In this document: positions 53,886-64,000 of the stretch, one piece after another
Numbering within the stretch: the first letter of the stretch is position 1
Layout of the letters: each line of letters begins with the position of its first letter
Assembly (NCBI RefSeq): GCF_900324465.2
Contig: NC_046619.1
Span: 13,476,637-13,540,636 of the forward strand
Origin: Anabas testudineus
Lineage: Eukaryota; Chordata; Actinopteri; Anabantiformes; Anabantidae
Direction: 5' to 3'
Length of the DNA: 64,000 bases
Position numbers and translations under genes: made by a program
The notes under the pieces: model-generated
Told to the model about the DNA's origin: nothing
What the model saw: the letters and a program-made list of their open reading frames with translations, nothing else
Database searches by the model: none

Positions 53886-56800
53886 TCACTCAGGGCCGGA
53901 GTTCTGGTTCTGCTGGTATATGGAGGCTTTGTCCTTCAGCAGAGCCAGGCACAGGTGGCAGCTCCAGCTCCCTGGAAAATACACATCAGCACAGTGAGAA
54001 AGGATCAAGATTGAGGTGTATTTTTATATAGAAAACACATATTACATGATGTGTTCTCCCAAAACTTGATGTTAAAGCATGTTCACAAGAGTAAAACTTT
54101 TTGAAGATTGCATTTACGTCATAAAGGTCACATAGCCCAGTGAAAAGTTCTGAAAGTTCTCAAAACAAGTAATTAGAGGATAACGTAACAGACTGGAGGG
54201 GCTGGAGGTGCAAAGAAGGGACCTTGAGTGATAGACTGGGGGAAGGTAACCTTCCTGCCACCAACCTTTAACCCAGCACACAGTGATGATATGCAACAGA
54301 AAAACATGCACGTCCTTCAAGTTTGTCAATGTCTTCAGTAAAAGTTTTGGTGCCAGCTTACCCTCCGGGGGTTCAGTCATGGGTGGAGTTAGACAATACA
54401 TGTGGTAACCTCTGTCACAGTCATCACAGAACAGCAGCTGGTCCTACAAAATCACAACATCAAGTTCAGTCTACTGATGAAACAAGAAGAGAAAACTGAT
54501 TGGACAGAAAAGAGATAAAAGAGAAAAGAAACAGCACAAACTACTGTTCGTGTCACTAAGAAACAGCTCTGAGCAAGAAATAGATGCAAACATTCAATTA
54601 TTGACTTCAGGTAAACTGAATACATTTTCACAATTTCTTTAGCAGCAGTCTGTGACCACTACCACGTGATCTTTGGAGACACTAAGGATTAATGTAAATT
54701 GAGCTCACATCGTTCTCTGAGGTGCCGCAAACATTGCAGCACTTGCACTCGATGCACTGCCAGCGGTAGGTCTTCACTGCAGCCATCATCACTGGTGTGA
54801 ACTGCAGGCACGTCGGGTGGCCTGGAAGAAGGAATTAAATTTACACTCCAACAAAATAATATGACTAAGCATATAAGTTAAGTGGTTAAACTGGTCTGAG
54901 ACAGTCTAATCTGAACAATAATAGCAGTAACTAAAGGGGGGTCAATGTTTAGTGAGCAATCTAAGTTCATACCTGAGCGTCCACAGTCTGAGCAGGACAC
55001 CAGTTCTTCTGATTGGCCGGTCTTCTGGTTTAAGGTGGAGTCTCCCAGACAGAAGTCACAGTAATCGTTGGGCAGTGCCAGCCCGTTGGGACCCTTCTTA
55101 GTAGCTGAGCAGGGGAATGAGTGAAGACATGTTTCAGTGCACTTTAGAACTGTCACTTTACACTATGGGGTAGGACCAGTTAAATAACTCCCCATTCAAC
55201 ATCAAAACTGGTATTTAGAATATTAGTATTGCAACAATATAAATCAAATATTTGAAATTTTAAAGTACAAACCTGTGTTTGCCATCTCTGCCAACAACAC
55301 CCTTTAATATCTATAACTGGTTGATGATGAACTAAATCATGATTCAAACTAGGGAATAAATGACAACTGACAAAACGCACTTGTTGGATGCATTTGCTAA
55401 CATGGTGGCAGGTGTACAAATGACAACAACAGCAATGCCATGGATATGTAAAAGAAACAAAAAAGAAAAAAAAAGATGGATATATGCTTAAAAAAAAAAA
55501 AAAAAAAGCCAGGAATTCCAACTGTGCAAGCATGTTTCAGTTGGAACACTGAATCTGATCCCCAATATGGGATTCAAAATCAGTATGAAAATCCAAAAAA
55601 TGAAGAGAGCGGAAAAAAAAGAATGAGAGAGAAAGAGAGACTTCCCCTGAACAAACACACACATGCTACATGGCATGCAACCAAACCTCCCTCCCCTCTC
55701 TTTCCGTCTCTCTCAGCACTAGAGTGACTCACTCTTCTGTTCCTCAGGCTGGCGAGGAGTGGGTGGTGCCTCGATCTCTTCGCGGTCCTCGCCCTCCTCC
55801 TCGGCCAGGTGAGAGTGTGTATAGTGGTAGCTCAGGCCAGGACGGTTCTTGTAGCGCTTCCCGCAGACTGACACACACACACACGGTCACACAAAAGTGT
55901 TATAGTGATGCCGGCTAATCCTAACTACCGTCCGAAAAGGCCCAGGTCGCTGTTCATCACCTCACAACGACTCTGTGTTACTTTTTTTAAACTTGTTTTT
56001 TCTTACATTGTTAATTTTTGGTTGACGAGATATTAGAAAACTCTTAGAGCGAAGTGAGCAATTGCAGTGAGCTACAGCCAGCAGGAAGTTACAGAGCACA
56101 CGACTGTAATGTCAGGTAATATTTAAAACAAAAAACACATCCAGTCGGGCAACTTTTCCCAATTTCTTTGCTCACAATATTTGATTTCTTATTCTCACTC
56201 TTGCACACGTGCAGACATGCATCTCACACATGCACGCACACACACACACTGGTTACAAAGGAAGCTTCTACTCACTGTCACAGGCATAAGGTTTATCCCT
56301 CTCCTCCAGTGCTGCAGCTGCAGCCTCTGTTTTCTTCTTGCCATTCTTATCACTGCGACCCTACAGAACCCATTGAGACAGATGATTCACTTTTAAAACT
56401 TTAACAAGAAGATTGAGACACAAAACAGGAAAAACTGGGCTATGATGAGTTTGAAGCAAATTTTTACATTTGAAAAGGATTCGAATCAAGTTGTTAAAGT
56501 ATTCTAACACATAACAAGGAATTTGCTTACAGTCATTGGTATCTCTCAAGGACAGTTTGAGAATGTGTTTAACAGACAAGATAAAGGAAACGTGAGAATG
56601 ATGACAGCTATAAAGAAAGGAAAATGCAACTGGAGCTAAGAAATGTTCGCTAGTCCTTGAAAAATTACTTAAATGATTTTGCTAAAACAAAAATGTAACA
56701 ACAACATGATGAAACTGATCAGAAATCTGTCTGACAGCAACTCTGACTCCACCTCTGAACATGACAATAAGCATGCTGAGTGGTTTCCAATCATGACACT

Positions 56801-59384
56801 GTGCTGCTTTTATTCCTAAACCCAACACAGAACTAACTGCAAGGCTCACCTTGGACTTGCTCTTGCCTCGTCTCTTGGGTGTCTCGTCCTCAAAGTCTTC
56901 ATCATCCAGGTCATCCAAGTAGTCATCATGGTCCAAGACTCTCTGCAATGCAATAAGTCTTGTTGTAAATGAATGAACTCATTTAAAGTTTCATGCTTGG
57001 TCAAAACACAACTCCAAGGTGTTGAATGGTTTAATTTTGTCATTTGCACTGACATCAAAAACACTATGTTTTTAGCCTTTGAGCCTGACCTTGCGGATGC
57101 GCCCAGAGGATGTATGTGTAGCTGTAGACGTAGCCGGGGGCTCCACAGTGGCTTGATCGTCCTCTGGGCCACGCAGGTCCGATATGCCGCTCCTCCTGTC
57201 AAGGGGTTCCCCCTTCAGCAGTGCCTCCAGACTACTGCCATCCACCGCCCCAAACGCATCACGCTTCAGACCCAGCTCCAAATCTGCTGCACACACCAAG
57301 CACAACAGTAATGCATGCAATGGAATGACATGAACACAGAAACAGGTGGACACACAAAGATTCCCAATTAATTAACAGAGTAGAGGTTAAATAAAAACAC
57401 ATAATTACTATATGTATAGTGTAAAGTATCTATAGTGGATATTTAATAGTTGTAAAGTTCAACCAGCATGAATGAACCCAACCCTCTGACTGTTTTTGTA
57501 ATGGGTTAAGTTGATCAATCAAATGCGATACCTGCTTTGAGGGGAGGGAAAGCCAAGCGGGGGTCCTCAGGCGGATGAGAACGCCGCTTCTTCCTCCATC
57601 GCCGGGCTGGATAAGAGTACAGCTGCCCTGGAGCTACACCTGTTGTGGCACAATTCAAACAGTACAACAGAAGAGCGACGTAAGTTCCTCTGCGCCTTGT
57701 AAGGTGTGTTTTCTGTGCAGATGGCATACAAACAAAAACTGAAAGCTTGACTGTAGATATTATTATTAATTAAAGACAAGAATCAATTCAGGCTCCAGGA
57801 AATTGAATCAGATAAGACATTAAGTAAGGAAAATATTTTGGTTTTAAGTGACATAAATATCAGACAAAAATAGACTTTCAATTGCTGTGTGTCAATAAAT
57901 AATTTGTTGTTCAGATCACATAATTAAATTTTGTGGACCCTGTTGAGATGATCAAATGTGTTTAAGTCAATGTTTCTTTTTTGAATATAATTATATTATT
58001 AATAAGGATGTTTTTCCGGGTACTGTATCATCATGGTAAAACATAAAGTCTGTTTAATGAAATAATACATAATTTAATATACCTGCACTCCGGTGTCTCT
58101 TTTCCATCCAGATGTAACAGTTGGACTGGGCGACGCCAGTCTGAGAGTCCAGGAAAGGCATGAGAATGCTGCGCTCAGCACAAAGACGAGCATTGTAACT
58201 ATGACATTGCTCCATGGCATCTCTGTAGTACTGCTCTCCCAGCCTGAAATATGAAAAATGTAGAAAACACAGGTAGGTTGAATAACACAAACCAGGACAT
58301 GTGGCTTTTAAATTCAAATAATCTCTCTTTATTATTATTATTTAGCCATTTGGTCAAAAATGTTCATGTTACTGACCTAATTTTTATTCATGTTTAATGT
58401 GAAATCTAATCTCATCTCAGAAAATGTTCACGCAGTAACGTTAAAATACTGCTGTATAAGCTTGTATCCTCCAATATACTCTACATGATACTACAATATA
58501 CTACATGATTGTACACAATTAGTTAAAAGACAGGAACATAGTTTCAAATCCAAACTTTAACTATTGTGCTGTTAGCATAGCCATACTGAAGCTAATAAAA
58601 ACTATTTTGATCGTGTGATCACTTAAATTAACCTTCATGCTTTGCTTTCAAACTGCATAGCTCTCATACAATATATTTTATATGACTTAATTCAAGATTT
58701 TTTTCTATTTCTATTCCTTGCTATTATCATAACATGGCAGCCACTTCCATTAAAATGAATAATCGCGATGCTAGACGCGAAAATAACCGTCAGAAAATAC
58801 ATATTTACATTTCACTCGCAAAACATTGTGGGATGATAGTGCTCACAGACCGCACAGACTCGTGTTTTATTAGCAGGACACACAAACACAATCGTGGTTT
58901 GATCATAATACAGTAACAGTACCGATGGAGCCGTGTCAGAACAAAAGGTTGATTGTTAGCAAGCCTCTCGTCACAACAAAGCGCCCGCCAAGCTGACAGC
59001 TTACTACGAAATTAACTCTTTCTTCCATCTGAAGACGGCTCATTAGCAACAGTTAGATGACACAGTGTGCAAGACCGCCTTAAACACTCTAATAAGTGTC
59101 TAAGTTAGTGGTGAGAAGTGTCTAAAACGCAGCTCCACAATGGGTTCGCCTCATTCATATTTGCCTTCAGCTAACAAAGCTAACCTTAGCTCAGTGGATA
59201 ACGTTATCCTCTTGGGACAATTACTATACTAGCTAGAGGGTGCGATGTTTACAGTTTCCTCCACTATACAGTACCACGACGAGTAAACGTCTAGACATTC
59301 ATTTATCTCTAACGGATCGTTTTACTCTTGTAATAAATAAAGGTAAACTTACACTTTCACAACACTGTCGACGGCCGCCGCCAT
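53886..59384 (-). CDS. dpf2: Double PHD finger protein 2 (BAF45d/requiem), BAF chromatin-remodelling subunit
   Basis: Eleven exons (minus): 59353-59384, 58083-58243, 57532-57639, 57090-57283, 56850-56942, 56276-56360, 55733-55867, 54973-55104, 54709-54821, 54362-54443 and 53886-53971; 406 aa (human 391). It is a nuclear histone reader in SWI/SNF (BAF) complexes. It begins [20 protein letters not shown]. The requiem N-terminal domain includes [20 protein letters not shown] and [20 protein letters not shown]. An acidic stretch ([20 protein letters not shown]) follows, then a C2H2 zinc finger ([20 protein letters not shown]). The tandem PHD fingers are YCDFCLGDS...[17 protein letters not shown] and [20 protein letters not shown]...[11 protein letters not shown]. 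The end is [20 protein letters not shown]. All zinc ligands of the PHD pair appear present. The acceptor of exon 4 is NAGNAG, which could add or drop one Ala. Confidence 0.97.
59165..59240. repeat. GCTAAC/TTAGC motif cluster in dpf2 intron 1
   Basis: CAGCTAACAAAGCTAACC, TTAGC, TAACGTTA and CTAGCTAG lie within 75 nt, about 150-220 nt downstream of the dpf2 start codon, inside intron 1. The same words occur at other gene starts in the window. Confidence 0.5.
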
Positions 59385-61079
59385 GTTTGCTTATTGCGGT
59401 TGTGAGAAGCGGCAGTGCGCCTGCGCAAGGATGTGAGCGCCCCTTACTGCCTCCAGAGGTAAAAAAAACGTCCAGAGCTGATCAGATGAGGATAAAAGCT
59501 TGTAAAAAACAACAAATGTTTACACCAGCCAGGGTAATAGTAGGTAAAAAGCCGTGCGAATGGATAATTTATCACCTAATCACTTAAGAATGCATGTTTG
59601 CAATTCATACTGGGCTCAAGATACAAATTTCGATCATGATATCAAGTGTTTGTCTAGGTCCACAAAAAAAGAATGAGTGTTCCAGTTTAGGACATTATTC
59701 TTGATGGGGGTATCTACATTGCTCCCCATTTCCAAAGTAAAAAATACAGTGTCAACACCATCCACAAAAAAATCCAGTCTGACTAAATGTAGGCCAAGTG
59801 TAAACCACGCCGTTGCATAATCGTATTTCATTTAATATCAACATTGGCCAATGTGTGAATGTCCGGGTTTGTGAATATCTGCAGCTGTAAATATTAATAA
59901 GCACTTTTCGGTTGGTTTTAAGTCCAGATGCTGTGCAGTTCCTATGTAGAAGATGAGTAAGAGTTGAACTAATGAACTGAGGTGCTTGCAAACAACACAA
60001 GTGTTGTGTTAAATAGGGATTTTGCACAATCTTGCAATCCAAACGTTGTCCTTGATAGTATCTAAATCACTAACTAGTTGTATTATTTACATTTATTTAG
60101 AATGGCCCACATTTATTTTATTAAATAAAAATCTAACTGTTTCACAATCCCACATGGCACTGCCATTGTCTGAGTGCAGTGTACCTGCTGTGTCCTCTGT
60201 CTGCATCTCTGCACTAAACTAGTAATCATCTGGCTGCTATATTTATCATTAAACCAACCTCTGTTAAAGTCTTATTCATGTTATAATTACATTGCACATT
60301 AATAATTTACTATTTTATAGCTACAGCACTGACTAAGAAAATATTCGCAAGGCTTTCCTGTCTGGGTTAATGGCAGAGTAGATAGCCAGTACGAAAATTA
60401 TAAATTAACCAGTAAAGCTAAAATCACTTTAAATAGGGAAATAGTTAAACTCTTTTTAATTTAATTTATACATTATTTCTGGACAGTTTCTTTTCTGCAC
60501 CTCTGTGCGCATCCACAGCCTGGAAGAAACCAAGCAGCCTAAACGGAGAGGGGTTTCAGTTTGTAGCAGCCCAATCTAAACAGGACAAACGCATTTGGCT
60601 CCATATTTTATCATTAAGACTCTTATTGTGAAGATGATGTGTAACATATTCTACAGCCATGAGGAGACAGGTGTCCCCGGGCTGAATGTCCACCAAGTCC
60701 CTACATGCAACATGTCCCTTTCTCAGTACTACACCTCTGAAGTCGGGTCAAATGTCGAAGGCTAAACATATTTGAGAAATCATTTTCTTATTTTTTAATC
60801 TAAAGGAGCATTGCGCCTCTGATGGCCAGTAGGCTTCACACTCACCTTTTTTTTTTGTTTCTGGTGCAATCGCTCTTGAACAAAGAACTGCTGTTTTGTC
60901 TCAGGACATAACCATGAATGTCTGACATGCACGAACACGTTGTTTACGTCTCGAAAACCTTGAGCCAGATAACAGCCGAACAGAAAAATACTCCCTTTCC
61001 TTCATCACTGACTATATGTTTTTATGGTCCTGGGACGCAGTGAGACCTGGGCCATCACGGCGGTGATAAGCTCAACCCT
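59385..61079. other. Intergenic region between divergent dpf2 and the choline-transporter-like gene
   Basis: No exon was recognised. The first 60 nt above the dpf2 ATG form its GC-rich promoter. The rest is AT-rich until GC rises near 61,040, ahead of the next gene's putative first exon. Confidence 0.45.
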
Positions 61080-61185
61080 CCGCGCTACAGCGCTGGATAC
61101 AGAGACGCGCACACAGCCAGAGAGGAGATGAGTCCTGGATGACTCTGGATGACTTTCCATTCATTCACAGACGCACAGCAGCACG
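61080..61185 (+). other. Putative first non-coding exon of the slc5a7-like gene
   Basis: A CpG-rich segment (CGCGC, GACGCGCAC) ends at a consensus donor (GCAGCACG|GTAAGA) at 61,185. The left edge is unknown. It contains small upstream ATGs: one at 61,139 stays open through the donor, and another near 61,128 stops after four codons. Confidence 0.45.
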
Positions 61186-63362
61186 GTAAGACACGGAATT
61201 GGCTATAAAATGTCACCGTTTGCATCCAGCTATCTACATGTATTGTTATAGGTGAAGTCAGACTTTGACCGTGAATTGAACTTGGTTTACTGACAGTATG
61301 GCTGTGACACAGCAGCTACCAGCAGATATCTTCAGATACACGACGCAGTAAATAACTGAGCGACGTACTTTTATTCAAGTAACGTACCTAGTGTAAGTAC
61401 AATCTTGAATTACTCGAGTGTTTCCATTGTTTATTTCTACTGATTATTATTCTACCTAGTTTTCTATGATAATAAGCCTGTTATTTGATCTTATATTTTA
61501 TACACAAGCATTTAATTATTAAAATACCTTCTTAAATGTATTATTAATGACACTGGTTGATGGTTTCAGCCTTACAGACATTCTATAATGCAATTAGACA
61601 TTTAGTAATTAGGTGCTTTCATCACAACTGGGACACAAAAGAAAATGTGTTTCATCAGACCTATGTGTCAGATTGGGCAGAATAGAGTTTCCTCTATGTG
61701 CAAAGGGAGTTGCAGAAGAGTTCAGTTTTTTTTTTGTTTGTTTTTTTTTTTGTGAGGCTGTTGAACAAGCAGGGTCACGAAGTTCGGCCACTCAGGGGGC
61801 AAGTGTCAAAGCTTTAAACCTGATACAACCTCACACAAGATTTTTTTCTTTGTGTTAATAGTTAAAAATTAACTAAGTCAGGGGTCCACAAGATGGAGGG
61901 TCTCTCATAGTTGGTTATGACCCCTGATGTATGAGAATACGTGATTAATCAAATTATGCAGACCTACACTGTGTGTAGGATTTGGAATATGTGGTTAGGA
62001 GGGGCAGCAAGGTTTTCACTGCTGATAGGCCCCCAAATAAACAGAAGGCAATAACTGAATGTTTACTTAATTACACCCACAGTTATTCCTTATCATGTGG
62101 CCTTCAGGCACAAGGGTATGCTACAGTTTGTTGATAAAATCAATGCATTGTTTACATAAGTAAGGGAATTTTTTAATACACGACTTTCACGTGAATGGTT
62201 TTGGGAGTATTATTTTATTGATTACATGCCTAATCACTGTATCTAGAAACGTGGAAAACTTAGTCTTAATTCAGGAATCTCTTTTCTAAATGAGAATCTG
62301 AGAATCAATCATCTGTGAGTTTACTCTTATGACTGTGCAGTGTTGAAGCTAGAACTACAGTCTCTTAGACACTTTTTTTATACACTGTTCATATCTGGTA
62401 TAATACACAATTCACAGTGTTTTGTGGACATTACATATCATGTCATTTTTGTTTGAGATAATATATGACTGAGAAGGCTAAAAGTCATTAACTGGTGTGG
62501 GTGCAATCCAGGATATAAGTGATACCAACCCTTTCACAAAAAACACTGATTGCTTAAAACCCTGGTGATCGACAGGTCAAACAGGTTCATCCCAAAACCA
62601 GGTTTTCCTTTTCATGCCATTGTTAAACCTAAGACAAATAGTGTGATAATAATTCTAATTATCTGAAAGACGAGACTTGTGCTTATCAGGACTCTCATGC
62701 TGGTCTTCTTTCCAGCAACAAAACAAGATGAAAATAGGCTACTCTCTAGGCAAAGAAGAGTTTTTCCAGTGAGTCAAGAAGAGACAAATGCCTGGAGTGC
62801 TGTTGAACTGCTCTTGACATTTACCCTGACACGCAAATTAAATGTATTTCATAATCTGTGCTCTCTGCTCTTATTTGTCATCTTTATACTGAAAATTCAA
62901 ATCATTTTACTTTTACTTGAAAACACATTCTGACTCCTTCAAATTAAGTTCAACACCAGCTAAACATAACAGATGTTAAGCGGTGGGATATTTATAATTA
63001 TGCCTTTTGACTTGGATACAGATATTCTGTTAGTTATAGTTTATTCAAAGTTCTTAAAACATGTGTAGAGTTCTTATCACATTAAAGGGAGGTGATATTT
63101 CACAAGAAAACAGTACATGTCTGATAAAGTGCAGCAGAATTCCTAATTATATAAGGTATAAAACCTCTATGTGGAGTCATTCGTGTCATTTCTGGACCTC
63201 CATGGGTTAATCGATAGGTGGGTCTATTGTGGACCAATCATCAAATGGATACACAGGTTAAAACAACACAGGTTCTTTCCTGATTATTCCGTGTCCAAAC
63301 TGTAGACTGCTGAATGTTTACTGAACATGTTCTGCTTCATGTTGTTTTTCATGTCCCCCCAG

Positions 63363-63470
63363 CTGCAGCCAACACAACAACTGTGCGCACGCCGAGCAGC
63401 GCCCCTCACTGGCCGCCCAGTATCCTCAGGGTGCCATGGCCAGTTGATCACTCAGAGGTTGACTCCACAG
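63363..63470 (+). other. Putative second non-coding exon of the slc5a7-like gene
   Basis: A 108-nt GC-rich island between a strong acceptor (TGTCCCCCCAG) and a donor (CCACAG|GTACAA), set in AT-rich DNA. Spliced to the previous exon, it closes the uORF begun at 61,139 at a TGA, giving 43 codons. An independent coding role is not excluded. Confidence 0.45.
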
Positions 63471-63936
63471 GTACAACACAGTCCTTTTTCCTCTGTTTCC
63501 TAAGTCTGTTAGTGTTTTTTCTGGTCGCCATTTGTTCACCTGTAGCTCGTTAAGTTGATCAGTAGCTGGTTTGATACTAAACTGTGACGCAGTGAAATGC
63601 GCACACTCGCTGGTGGTAATTTTGCGCGCACACTGGCTCATGACGCACGGTCTGTGTACGACCACTGTTTAAATGCTTTAAAGCAACGTAGTAAACTTAG
63701 TCAACACATGTCTAAATAAACGGCAATTATGAAAACTATGCAGTGAAAACAAACGTTTGCTCGTTAAAACGACTGATTGATGTTTTTTCTCCTCGTGGGT
63801 TTATTGGTGAGGAGCAATATAATCGGGATTGTGTGGGTGAAATCCGGTTCTGCTTGTTTTAACATGCAGCCGCTGTGTTGAGAGAGGCAGTGGAAGTCAC
63901 AGTCCCTCAGTCAGTCACTCGCTCAGTCAAGTCACG

Positions 63937-64000
63937 ATGAGCCTGAACGTCCCGGGACTGGTGTTGATGGTGGTCTTCTACCTGATGGTTCTGGCCACCG
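63937..64000 (+). CDS. slc5a7: High-affinity choline transporter-like (SLC5A7 family), N terminus only
   Basis: Partial gene, cut by the right edge. An exon opens after AACATGCAG at 63,869, and the ATG at 63,937 starts MSLNVPGLVLMVVFYLMVLA. This parallels human SLC5A7, [20 protein letters not shown], residue for residue in pattern (first membrane helix of a sodium-coupled transporter). Human SLC5A7 takes up choline at cholinergic nerve endings. Fish carry additional SLC5A7-like copies, so the exact paralogue cannot be fixed from 21 codons. At least two upstream non-coding exons are likely. Confidence 0.68.
   Translation, partial: MSLNVPGLVLMVVFYLMVLAT

Noticed and set aside
63314-63553. A 79-codon frame across the second upstream exon of the slc5a7-like gene
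   Set aside because: It runs through both splice sites and ends in intron sequence. The exon is better explained as 5' UTR.

Overview
The window is nuclear DNA of a ray-finned (teleost) fish, probably a percomorph. The evidence is multi-exon genes with GT-AG introns of about 80-1,500 bp, AATAAA signals, CA and GGC microsatellites, and proteins that read most like fish copies of vertebrate genes. Ten protein-coding genes were found. Eight are complete, one is only a first exon at the left edge (slc16a2-like), and one is only a start at the right edge (slc5a7-like). All exon models were assembled by eye from splice sites and codon phase. In each complete multi-exon model the exon lengths sum to a multiple of three and no internal stop appears.

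Layout. 1-4,104: intron 1 and exon 1 of an MCT8/MCT10-type transporter (-). 4,105-10,150: gene-poor, no exon recognised. 11,089-11,883: lrrn4cl (+). 13,369-16,036: tstd1 rhodanese (+), with a decayed tandem duplication in intron 1. 17,050-22,156: top6bl, a meiotic topoisomerase VI B-like subunit (+), with a U12-type AT-AG intron and a GC-AG intron. 22,879-27,891: pola2 (+), with a 103-nt U12-type GT-AG intron. 28,500-32,171: acidic coiled-coil, kizuna-like protein (-). 33,420-35,111: zdhhc24 (+). 37,519-40,717: KASH-type coiled-coil membrane protein (+). 41,897-50,380: K+-dependent Na+/Ca2+ exchanger of the NCKX3/NCKX4 group (+). 53,886-59,384: dpf2 (-). 61,1xx to the right edge: non-coding 5' exons and the first coding exon of a choline-transporter-like gene (+).

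These genes do not form a pathway. lrrn4cl, top6bl (C11orf80), pola2, zdhhc24 and dpf2 have human counterparts on 11q12-q13, so the window looks like an old conserved neighbourhood. top6bl (meiotic double-strand breaks) and the KASH protein (a class that includes the meiotic linker KASH5) may share a germline theme, but this is conjecture.

I saw no new defence or mobile system, no CRISPR array and no intact transposon. The most useful observations are splicing and promoter features: two minor-spliceosome introns in adjacent genes, a possible U12 relic in a third, GCTAAC/GTTAGC motif clusters near five unrelated gene starts, CA/TG repeats beside splice sites, and the intronic duplication carrying a decayed copy of tstd1 exon 1.
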